Shown here one piece after another: positions 1-6,049 of a stretch of DNA of 7,655 bases (positions within the stretch are counted from its first letter, which is position 1; each line of letters begins with the position of its first letter). The translations under genes and the position numbers were made by a program. The stretch spans positions 1 to 7,655 of the forward strand of contig CAISKG010000025.1 in assembly GCA_903885855.1 (NCBI GenBank), given 5' to 3'. Below the pieces are notes generated by a model that worked only from the letters and a program-made list of their open reading frames with translations, had not been told where the DNA came from and made no database searches. This DNA comes from an uncultured Planctomycetaceae bacterium. GTDB lineage: Bacteria > Planctomycetota > Planctomycetia > Pirellulales > UBA1268.

Positions 1-34
1 CGCCGCCCCGCCCGCACCCGCCGCCGCTCCTCCC

Positions 35-40
35 GGGGGA
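35..40 (+). promoter_or_regulatory. Ribosome binding site of the Gfo/Idh gene
   Basis: GGGGGA lies six bases before the ATG at 47. It is a G-rich, imperfect Shine-Dalgarno match, but its spacing supports this start. Only 46 bases precede the gene in the window, so no promoter can be judged. Confidence 0.5.
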
Positions 41-46
41 TCTCCG

Positions 47-1471
47 ATGCCGTCGCGAACCGACCACGCCCGCCGCGCTCCGCTCGAGCCCGCCGCCGTC
101 GCGGCCAGCCAGCCCGCCGATGCCACGCGGCGCCGCTTCCTCGGCGGCACGCTCTCCGCCGGGACGGCGCTCGTCGGCGCGATCGCCGCGCCCGCGATCG
201 TCCGCGCCGAGAACCGGGCGGAGAAACTCCGCATGGCGGTCATCGGCTGCGGCGGCCGGGGGGGCGGGAACCTCGACGCCGTGATGGGGGAGGAGATCGT
301 CGCCGTCTGCGACGTCAACGCCAAGACGCTCGCCGGGGCCCTCGCCAAGGCTCCCAAGGCCAAGGCCTTCACCGACTACCGCCGCCTCTACGAGGAGCTC
401 GCGGCGGGCGCCTACGACGCCGTCGTCGTCAGCACCACCGAGCACACCCACGCCTTCGCCACCCTGCCGGCGCTGCTGGCCAAGAAGCACGTCTACTGCG
501 AGAAGCCGCTCACCCACAACGTGCGCGAGGCGCGCGTCGTCACCGACGCCGCCCGACGGGCCGGCGTGGCCACGCAGATGGGGACGCAGATCCACGCCGA
601 CGCCAACTACCGGCGCGTCGTGGAGCTGGTGAAGGGGGGCGCGATCGGCGCGGTGAGCGAGGTCCACTGCTGGGTGGGCCGGGCCTGGGGGCGGCAGTCG
701 CCGGAGGATGCGAAGAAGTACGGCGACATCGTCGCGGTGCAGGAGCGCCCCGCCGGGTCGACGCCGGTGCCGGAGGGGCTCGACTGGGACCTGTGGCTCG
801 GCCCCGCCCCCGAGCGCCCCTTCCACGAGGTCTACTGGCCGGGGCCGAAGTGGTACCGCTGGTGGGATTTCGGCAGCGGCACGATGTCCGATCTCGGCAG
901 CCACTGGATCGACCTCCCCTTCTGGGCCCTCGACCTCGACGCCCCGAAGACGATCGAGGCCTTCGGGCCGCCGCCGCACCCCGAGCTGGCCCCCGCGAGC
1001 ATGCACGTGAAGTACGAGTACGGCCCGCGCGACGACCGCGCCCCGCTCGCCCTCACCTGGTACCAGGGAGCCGACAAGCCGCAGCTCTGGCAGGAGGGGA
1101 CGATCCCACGCTGGGATTCCGGCTGCCTGTTCGTCGGGTCGCAGGGGATGCTGCTGGCCGACTACGGCCGCCACCTCCTCCTCTTCGGCCCCGACGTGCG
1201 CGATTTCAAGCGGCCGCCGGAGTCGATCCCGCCGTCGCTCGGCCACCACGCCGAATGGCTCCACGCCTGCAAGACCGGCGCTCCCACCACCTGCCCCTTC
1301 ACCTACTCCGGCCCCCTCACCGAGGCCAACCACCTCGGCAACGTCGCCTACCGCTCGGGCAAGAAGCTCGAGTGGGACGCGGCGGCCCTGAAGATCCCGA
1401 ACGCCCCCGACGCGGAGCGATTCCTCTCGCGCGAGTACCGTAAGGGGTGGGAGTTCGACCGGATCGCCTGA
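47..1471 (+). CDS. Tat-exported Gfo/Idh/MocA family oxidoreductase
   Basis: Predicted NAD(P)-dependent sugar or polyol dehydrogenase of the Gfo/Idh/MocA family, 474 residues. Visible in the sequence: a twin-arginine motif RRRFLGG at residues 28-34, then a hydrophobic stretch ending near VRA (52-54), so export by Tat with cofactor already bound is likely. The Rossmann nucleotide-binding loop is VIGCGGRG (65-72). The family EKP motif is at 152-154 and supplies the conserved lysine near the nicotinamide. SDLGSHWIDL (281-290) matches the family's G.H..D active-site segment. The C-terminal part (about 395-470) resembles the bacterial-type Gfo/Idh/MocA C-terminal domain common in planctomycetes. 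The 27 residues before the arginine pair make an unusually long n-region, but no later ATG keeps the Tat motif. The substrate cannot be read from sequence. It is the first gene of a likely two-gene operon with the glycosidase-like gene 38 bases downstream. Confidence 0.93.
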   Translation: MPSRTDHARRAPLEPAAVAASQPADATRRRFLGGTLSAGTALVGAIAAPAIVRAENRAEKLRMAVIGCGGRGGGNLDAVMGEEIVAVCDVNAKTLAGALAKAPKAKAFTDYRRLYEELAAGAYDAVVVSTTEHTHAFATLPALLAKKHVYCEKPLTHNVREARVVTDAARRAGVATQMGTQIHADANYRRVVELVKGGAIGAVSEVHCWVGRAWGRQSPEDAKKYGDIVAVQERPAGSTPVPEGLDWDLWLGPAPERPFHEVYWPGPKWYRWWDFGSGTMSDLGSHWIDLPFWALDLDAPKTIEAFGPPPHPELAPASMHVKYEYGPRDDRAPLALTWYQGADKPQLWQEGTIPRWDSGCLFVGSQGMLLADYGRHLLLFGPDVRDFKRPPESIPPSLGHHAEWLHACKTGAPTTCPFTYSGPLTEANHLGNVAYRSGKKLEWDAAALKIPNAPDAERFLSREYRKGWEFDRIA

Positions 1472-1498
1472 CGGGGCCCCGCGCCCCGGCCCACCCCC

Positions 1499-1503
1499 GG
1501 AGG
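1499..1503 (+). promoter_or_regulatory. Ribosome binding site that fixes the start at 1510
   Basis: A perfect GGAGG lies six bases before the ATG at 1510. It decides between this start and the in-frame ATG at 1447. The upstream start would overlap the previous gene and put 21 residues ahead of the signal peptide. Confidence 0.8.
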
Positions 1504-1509
1504 CCCCCG

Positions 1510-3747
1510 ATGCGCTGTCCGCCGTCCCCCGTCTCGCCGCGCGTGCCCGCCGCGGCGCTCCTGCTGCTGTCGCTGGCCGTGACGTGCCGTCCGCCGGTCT
1601 GCCGCGGCGCGCCCGCCGAGGCCTCCGACCCGGCCGCCGGCCCCGCGGACGCCACCGCGACCGACTGGCTCGTCGACCCCGCGTCGTTCGTCGCCCGCGC
1701 GGAGCGGTCGCCCGACGGCGCCGCGATCGTGCTCGACAACGGCCTGGTGCGGCGCACGATCCGCACCGGCGCCGGCACCGCCACCGTCGCCCTCGACGAT
1801 CTCGTCGGGGGCCGCAGCCTCCTCCGCGCGGTCGAGCCGGAGGCGCGCGTCACGATCGACGGCGTCGCGCACGCCGTGGGCGGGCTCGTGGGCCAGCCCA
1901 ACCGCGCGTTCCTCCTTCCGGCATGGGCCGACGCGATGGCGGCCGACCCCGACGCCCTCCGCCTCACCGCCGTCGCCACCGGCACGACCGAGGAGCGCCT
2001 CCGCTGGAAGCGCGTGCGGCACCACGCCCCCGACGCCGCCTGGCCTCCGCCGGGAGTGTCGGTGAGCCTCGACTTCGCCCCCCCCGGCGACGCCCCGCCG
2101 TTCACCGTGCGCGTCCACTACGAGCTCTACGATGGCCTGCCCGCCTTCTCGAAGTGGATCGTCGTCACCAACCACTCCTCGGCCCCGATCACCGTCGACC
2201 GGTTCACGGTCGAATCGCTGGCGATCGTCGAGCACGCCAACCCCGTCGACGACGCGCCCGGCGTCGTCCTCCCCCATCCCGACTGCCTCCACGTCGAGAC
2301 CGACCAGGCCTTCGGCGGCTTCGGCCACGAGCACGCCTGCCGCCATGCGGTGCGCTGGCGCGAGGATCCGGCCTTCGGCACGCAGGTCAACTACGAGAAG
2401 AAGATGCCCTGCGTGCTCGAGGTGGCGCCGTTCCGCGGGCCGGCGCAGGAGATCGCACCGGGGGGGTCGTTCGAGTCGTTCCGGGCGTTCGTGCTCGTCC
2501 ACGACTCCAGCGACCGGGAGCGGCGCGGGCTGGCGGTTCGGCGCTTCAAGCGAACGCTCGCGCCGTGGGTCACCGAGAACCCCCTCATGCACCACCTCCT
2601 CGATTCACGCCCCGAGGCGGTGCGGCGGGCGATCGACCAGGCGGCCGAGGTGGGCTTCGAGATGGTGATCCTCTCCTTCGGCTCCGGCTTCGACGCCGAG
2701 AACGGCTCCCCCGAGCATCTCGCCCGCTGGAAGGACCTCGCCGACCACGCCCGCATCCGCGGCGTCGATCTGGGCGCCTACTCGCTCCTCTCGAGCCGCC
2801 GGATCGGGGGCGGCAACGACGTCGTCCCGCTGGCGGGGGAGAAGACGACCTTCGGCCACGCGCCGGCGCTGACGAGCGACTGGGGCCTCGCCTACTTCCG
2901 CCAGCTCGAGACGCTCTACGACACCACCGGCTTCATGGTCCTCGAGCACGACGGATCCTACCCCGGCGACTGGGACGTCACGCCGCGCCCGCCGCTGCAG
3001 CGCGGCCTCGACGACTCGCAGTGGGCGCAGTGGCGGATCATCCGCGACTGGTACGCCCGCTGCCGCGCCCGCGGGGTCTACCTCAACGTCCCCGACCACT
3101 ACTTCCTCGCCGGATCGAACAAGTGCGGGATGGGCTACCGCGAGACCAACTGGTCGCTGCCGCGGGCCGAGCAGGTGATCCACACGCGGCAGAACATCTT
3201 CGACGGCACCTGGGAGCGCACGCCCTCGATGGGGTGGATGTTCGTGCCGCTGGCGCAGTACCACGGCGGCGGGGCGGCCGCGACGATCGAGCCGCTCGCG
3301 GAGCACCTCGACCACTACCGCACGATGCTCCGCTCGAATCTCGCCTTCGGCGTGCAGGCCTGCTACCGCGGCCCGCGGCTCTTCGACACCGACGCCACGC
3401 GCGACATGGTGCGGGAGGAGGTGGCCTGGTTCAAGGCGCACCGCGACATCCTGGAGAGCGACGTCATCCACCTCCGCCGCGCCGACGGCCGCGATTGGGA
3501 CGGCATGCTGCACGTCCATCCGAGGCTCGACGAGCGCGCGCTCCTGGCCGTCTTCAATCCGCTCGACGAGCCGATCGAGCGGACGATCGTCGTGCCCCTC
3601 CACTACGCGGGGCTCGTGGACGCCTGCCGGGCGAGCGTCGGCGGCGCGCCACCGGTGCGGCTGCCGCTCGACCGGGCGAGCCGCGCCCGCCTCACCCTCT
3701 CCATTCCCGCCCGGGGCTTCGCCTGGGCCGTGTTTCGGCCGGAGTGA
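1510..3747 (+). CDS. Secreted glycoside-hydrolase-like protein (clan GH-D/alpha-galactosidase-like fold suspected)
   Basis: A 745-residue protein without a certain family name. It opens with a signal peptide: a run of Ala/Leu at about residues 13-25 after an Arg, with plausible cleavage near CRGAPA (31-36). Residues about 70-350 alternate in a beta-rich pattern (for example the stretch around FSKWIVVTNHSSAPITVDRF), like the N-terminal supersandwich of GH36-type enzymes. Residues about 365-650 look like a TIM barrel: EMVILSFGSGFD (384-395), GVDLGAYSLLSSRR (418-431), GFMVLEHDGSYPGDW (474-488), GVYLNVPDHYF (522-532) and GMGYRETNWSLPR (540-552). Residues about 665-745 form a small beta domain typical of glycosidase C-termini. 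Acidic residues at strand ends, D481 and D529, are candidate catalytic groups, but this is inference. The role is probably hydrolysis of a glycoside outside the cytoplasm. It follows the Tat oxidoreductase by 38 bases in the same direction. It could instead be a non-enzymatic or lyase member of such a fold. Confidence 0.85.
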   Translation: MRCPPSPVSPRVPAAALLLLSLAVTCRPPVCRGAPAEASDPAAGPADATATDWLVDPASFVARAERSPDGAAIVLDNGLVRRTIRTGAGTATVALDDLVGGRSLLRAVEPEARVTIDGVAHAVGGLVGQPNRAFLLPAWADAMAADPDALRLTAVATGTTEERLRWKRVRHHAPDAAWPPPGVSVSLDFAPPGDAPPFTVRVHYELYDGLPAFSKWIVVTNHSSAPITVDRFTVESLAIVEHANPVDDAPGVVLPHPDCLHVETDQAFGGFGHEHACRHAVRWREDPAFGTQVNYEKKMPCVLEVAPFRGPAQEIAPGGSFESFRAFVLVHDSSDRERRGLAVRRFKRTLAPWVTENPLMHHLLDSRPEAVRRAIDQAAEVGFEMVILSFGSGFDAENGSPEHLARWKDLADHARIRGVDLGAYSLLSSRRIGGGNDVVPLAGEKTTFGHAPALTSDWGLAYFRQLETLYDTTGFMVLEHDGSYPGDWDVTPRPPLQRGLDDSQWAQWRIIRDWYARCRARGVYLNVPDHYFLAGSNKCGMGYRETNWSLPRAEQVIHTRQNIFDGTWERTPSMGWMFVPLAQYHGGGAAATIEPLAEHLDHYRTMLRSNLAFGVQACYRGPRLFDTDATRDMVREEVAWFKAHRDILESDVIHLRRADGRDWDGMLHVHPRLDERALLAVFNPLDEPIERTIVVPLHYAGLVDACRASVGGAPPVRLPLDRASRARLTLSIPARGFAWAVFRPE

Positions 3748-3760
3748 GCCCGCCGGGCGG

Positions 3761-4135
3761 TCAGGCCCGCGGCGGCAGCGGCGACCAGAAGGTGAGCCGG
3801 TTGCCGAAGGGGTCGTGGATGGTCATCTCGGTGGCGCCCCAGTCCATGTCGTCGCAGCCGGGGCGGGCGTTGCGGGAGGCCTTCGCCACGAGCACGGCGC
3901 ACAGCGCCCGCACGTCGTCGACCTCGATCCTCACCCGCGCTCCCGGCGCGGCGTCGCCGAAGTGCTCGGAGAGATGGATCCGGCACGCCCCCCGCGAGAT
4001 CCCCATGTAGAGGGGCATGTCGGGCTCGAAGCGGTGCTCGAAGTCGACCGTGAAGCCGAGGAAGCCGACGTAAAACTCCTTCGCGCGGGCCTCATCGAAG
4101 CTGCGCAGGATCGGCACGGCGGGGTGGAACGACAT
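3761..4135 (-). CDS. VOC-superfamily glyoxalase/bleomycin-resistance-like protein
   Basis: A 124-residue single-domain protein of the vicinal oxygen chelate superfamily, in the usual size range. Seen: the N-terminal beta-alpha unit with PILRSFDEARAKEFYVGFLGF (about 8-28), EHRFEPDMPLYMGISRG (33-49), HLSEH (54-58), the second-half strand RVRIEVDDV (67-75), and the closing DPFGNRLTFW (108-117). This arrangement matches the glyoxalase/Ble-like subgroup often annotated as bleomycin resistance protein. Members bind metals or sequester small toxic ligands, and the real substrate here is unknown. A longer frame reaches 4183, but its extra 16 residues are basic and unlike the family. The ATG at 4135 begins exactly at the conserved MSF-x-PAVPILRS start and has a GGAG upstream. 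It follows the DUF1254/DUF1214 gene by 67 bases and converges on the glycosidase-like gene. Confidence 0.93.
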   Translation of the reverse strand: MSFHPAVPILRSFDEARAKEFYVGFLGFTVDFEHRFEPDMPLYMGISRGACRIHLSEHFGDAAPGARVRIEVDDVRALCAVLVAKASRNARPGCDDMDWGATEMTIHDPFGNRLTFWSPLPPRA

Positions 4136-4145
4136 CGTCACGGGT

Positions 4146-4149
4146 CTCC
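4146..4149 (-). promoter_or_regulatory. Ribosome binding site of the VOC gene
   Basis: On the minus strand GGAG lies ten bases before the ATG at 4135. The spacing is slightly long but it supports the shorter start rather than the one at 4183. Confidence 0.5.
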
Positions 4150-4166
4150 AGGATCGAGGGGCGAGC

Positions 4167-4180
4167 GGCCGGCGGCGGCC
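4167..4180 (-). repeat. Short inverted repeat between the split gene and the VOC gene
   Basis: GGCCG and CGGCC form a five-base-pair GC stem around a four-base loop, in the 67-base gap between the DUF1254/DUF1214 stop and the VOC start. No T-run follows on the minus strand, so it is not a standard intrinsic terminator. In DNA this GC-rich it may be chance. Confidence 0.25.
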
Positions 4181-4202
4181 CACGAAGGGTCACTCGGAGC
4201 GG

Positions 4203-5635
4203 TCAGGAGACTTCCTCGATGTCGGACAGCGTCCACGTACGGTCGAAGAATGGTTGCGTCGGGGCATAGAGGCGGAAGTAGGCGAACCATCCGCGACCGG
4301 GAACGGTGCGGATCCAGTTCGACGGCGGGGTTCCCGGCGGGCACGACGGACCGAAGCCGAGGTCGACCGCCCCGTCGACACGGGATTCGATCGCGTCCCG
4401 CGATGACCGATCCGGCTGCACGCCGGTGTCGACGAAGCAGCGTGATTGATTGTCGTAGGCCGTCACCGACCAGAACTGGGCAACCGGCACCTGCGGTGGC
4501 ACCCGGAGGCGATAGGTTTTCCCCCCGTCGAGCCAGCGCCCCGCGGCATCCCGTGACGCCTCCAGATAGACCTGCCCGGCGCCGACGGCGCGCCCCATCA
4601 TGCCCACCGACACGCCCACCGCCTCGTAGAACCAGCTCGTCCTCTCGTCGAACTGCGTCCGGGTGGGCACCTCCTGCGAGGTCTCGGAGAGGCAGAGGGA
4701 AAACTCCCAGCCCCGTTCCGGCCAGACGCTCACCCCCGGGAAACGCTTGGCGAAGGCGATGGTGCGGGCCATGACCTCGCCGACCAGCGCGCCCTCGAGG
4801 AGGATCGCCCGCCGGCGGTCGTCCGGGACGAAAGGCCGCCCCTTCTCGATGCCCAGCGGCGCGAGCATGCCGAGGATCATCCGATCGCGTTCTTCGACCG
4901 GCTCTCGTCGATGATCCGCGCGAGCCCCTCCCAGAACGCCATGCCGCGCGGCTGCTCGCCGGTCCACGGACGCCCTTCGGGGCGGAGATGCCGCGTCGGC
5001 GTGGGAGCGTGCCGGTCGGCGTACGGGTAGATGCGCAGGGCCTCCACGGTGGCGCGGGCACGCTCCGGGTCGGCCTCGAGCGCCCGGTGGGCGAACCAGA
5101 CGTTCATCGTCGGTGAGCGGACGACGTAGTAGCCGTCGGGACGCATGTCGGGATGCCCGGGGCCGAGGACGAGGTATCTGCCCCCGCGCCCCTTGTCGGG
5201 GCCGGTCTGCCCGGAGTCGGTGAGCGGGCGCTGCCAGAAATCGGTGACGCCCCCGGCTGTCGCCCCCGCAGGCACCTCCATCACGAGCGGCCCCGTCTCC
5301 TTCATCGACGGGAAGGCCATCACGTAGGGGGTTGTGGCATTGGCAGTGAGCAGCCCGAGCTTGTCGGCGAAGGTGGCGTAGTCGACGTAGTCGAGGTTGC
5401 CGGCGCCGAACGTGTCACGGTGTTCGCGTTGCCACTCGGCCATGGCCGAGATCGGCAACGCCCACAGATACCCCTGGCACGCGCGCTGGAAATCGATGGC
5501 GTCGTAGACGCGGCTCACCGTTTCCGCGCTGGGATACCCGCGCTCGAGTTCGATGCGGCCGGCCGCCGAGTCGAACGCGCCGCTGGCGGGAAGGATCTCC
5601 GGCACACCTGGCCCGCTCGGTTCGCGTTGCTCCAC
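4203..5635 (-). pseudogene. DUF1254/DUF1214 domain protein split by a one-base frameshift
   Basis: Function unknown; the DUF1254 plus DUF1214 pairing is a recognised family of about 450-490 residues. The first part (5635 down to 4877) holds DUF1254, with the stretch from YPSAETV through YDAIDFQRACQGYLWALPI and the later TTPYVMAFPSM and GRYLVLGPG. The second part (about 4900 down to 4203) holds DUF1214: GGKTYRLRVPP, QFWSVTAYDNQSRCFV, NWIRTVPGRGWFAYFRLYAPTQPFFDRTW. The reading frame breaks just after ARIIDES; the expected continuation PVEERDRMILGML sits in the next frame. One extra C on the coding strand (plus-strand G at 4900-4901) restores 478 codons exactly. The frame as read ends at TGA 4879-4877, which overlaps an in-frame ATG at 4880. 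The GTG at 5635 is preferred because AAGGAGG lies eight bases upstream; the ATG at 5680 lacks this. No signal peptide follows from that start. GC is lower than in neighbours (sampled lines mostly 58-70%). Confidence 0.85.
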
Positions 5636-5643
5636 GGTCACGT

Positions 5644-5650
5644 CCTCCTT
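5644..5650 (-). promoter_or_regulatory. Strong ribosome binding site of the DUF1254/DUF1214 gene
   Basis: On the minus strand AAGGAGG is followed after eight bases by GTG at 5635 and after only two bases by GTG at 5641. The first spacing is ideal, so translation most likely starts at 5635, not at the ATG at 5680. Confidence 0.75.
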
Positions 5651-5675
5651 CGCCTGCCGATCCGCCGAACGGGCC

Positions 5676-5731
5676 CGCACAGCCGTGCGTCAGCCCGCGG
5701 TATCCATCCCGCAGCCGCGTGCTTCCGCGGC
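5676..5731 (-). repeat. Two small inverted repeats in the intergenic gap
   Basis: The 101-base gap between the zinc-ribbon gene and the DUF1254/DUF1214 gene holds two perfect stems. GCCGCG/CGCGGC (5714-5719 and 5726-5731) has a six-base loop, and CGCAC/GTGCG (5676-5680 and 5685-5689) has a four-base loop. The first begins six bases past the stop codon of the upstream gene, a typical terminator position, but no T-run follows. It may weakly end transcription or stabilise a 3' end. I see no clear promoter here. Confidence 0.35.
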
Positions 5732-5736
5732 GTGAT

Positions 5737-6012
5737 TCACTCCCCGCACCGCGGGCAGGGCCCCTCCATCCGGAACGACCGCATGGGGCGGGCGTGGCCG
5801 CAGACGCGGCAGGCCTGCCCCTGGCCACGGCAGGCGTGGATCACGACGTCGAGCACCACCGCCGCGGCCCACGCGCCGCCGAGGATCGCAAGCGCCATGC
5901 CCCAAGGACCGCCGTCGGGCCCGCCGTCGGGCCCGCCCCGGGCGCGCACGACGAGCGCGGCGACCGTCGTCGCCAGACAGAGCAGGCCGAAGGCGAGGAT
6001 CCGCAGTCGCAC
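5737..6012 (-). CDS. Small membrane protein with C-terminal zinc-ribbon-like CxxC pair
   Basis: A 91-residue protein that I do not recognise by name. Two hydrophobic segments (about residues 4-22 and 37-60) are separated by a short glycine/proline/aspartate linker (GGPDGGPDGGP, 26-36). After the second segment comes a cysteine-rich tail: CRVC (68-71) and CPRC (86-89), fourteen residues apart, the spacing of a zinc ribbon, plus an extra Cys at 61. The likely arrangement is a membrane hairpin with the metal-binding tail on the cytoplasmic side; this is inference. Start: GTG at 6012, with GGGAG seven bases upstream. It lies 37 bases after the AMP-ligase gene on the same strand, so co-transcription is likely. 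A function in membrane or lipid biology is possible from context only. The clear RBS, hydrophobic pattern and paired CxxC argue against a chance frame. Confidence 0.7.
   Translation of the reverse strand: MRLRILAFGLLCLATTVAALVVRARGGPDGGPDGGPWGMALAILGGAWAAAVVLDVVIHACRGQGQACRVCGHARPMRSFRMEGPCPRCGE
5911..5934 (-). repeat. Tandem 12-base repeat inside the small membrane protein gene
   Basis: Two perfect adjacent copies of GCCGTCGGGCCC (plus strand) encode a repeated Gly-Pro-Asp-Gly unit in the linker between the two hydrophobic segments. A unit of twelve bases keeps frame, so copy number could vary without breaking the gene. Confidence 0.8.
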
Positions 6013-6019
6013 GGGGGCG

Positions 6020-6024
6020 CTCCC
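6020..6024 (-). promoter_or_regulatory. Ribosome binding site of the small membrane protein gene
   Basis: On the minus strand GGGAG lies seven bases before the GTG start at 6012, good spacing that supports this non-ATG start. Confidence 0.55.
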
Positions 6025-6049
6025 GGTGGTGTTCCTGCGCGGCCGGCGC

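Noticed and set aside
1348..3603. Long minus-strand open frames (1348-2595 and 2605-3603) opposite the glycosidase-like gene
   Set aside because: Antisense shadows: low-complexity Arg/Gly/Val/Glu-rich products, no motif, while the plus strand holds a coherent protein with signal peptide and RBS.
3750..3760. Palindrome CCGCC-G-GGCGG exactly between the two convergent stops, considered as a bidirectional terminator
   Set aside because: A one-base loop cannot form; only about three base pairs remain as a real stem and there is no T-run on either side.
1584..4010. Plus-strand open frame of 808 residues overlapping the glycosidase-like gene
   Set aside because: Composition is almost wholly Arg, Pro, Ala and Gly with no domain motif; it is the shifted frame of a GC-rich gene and runs past that gene's stop.
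3815..4774. Plus-strand open frame of 319 residues across the VOC gene and the split gene
   Set aside because: Antisense to two recognisable genes, Arg/Pro-rich, no motif and no ribosome binding site.
4877..4910. Programmed ribosomal frameshifting as an explanation of the split gene
   Set aside because: No slippery heptamer or A/T-rich slip site is present (the site is GAGAGCCGGTCG), and I know of no recoding in the DUF1254/DUF1214 family.
4138..5061. Minus-strand open frame of 307 residues across the frameshift site
   Set aside because: It is the third frame of the DUF1254/DUF1214 region; the two family domains lie in the other two minus-strand frames.
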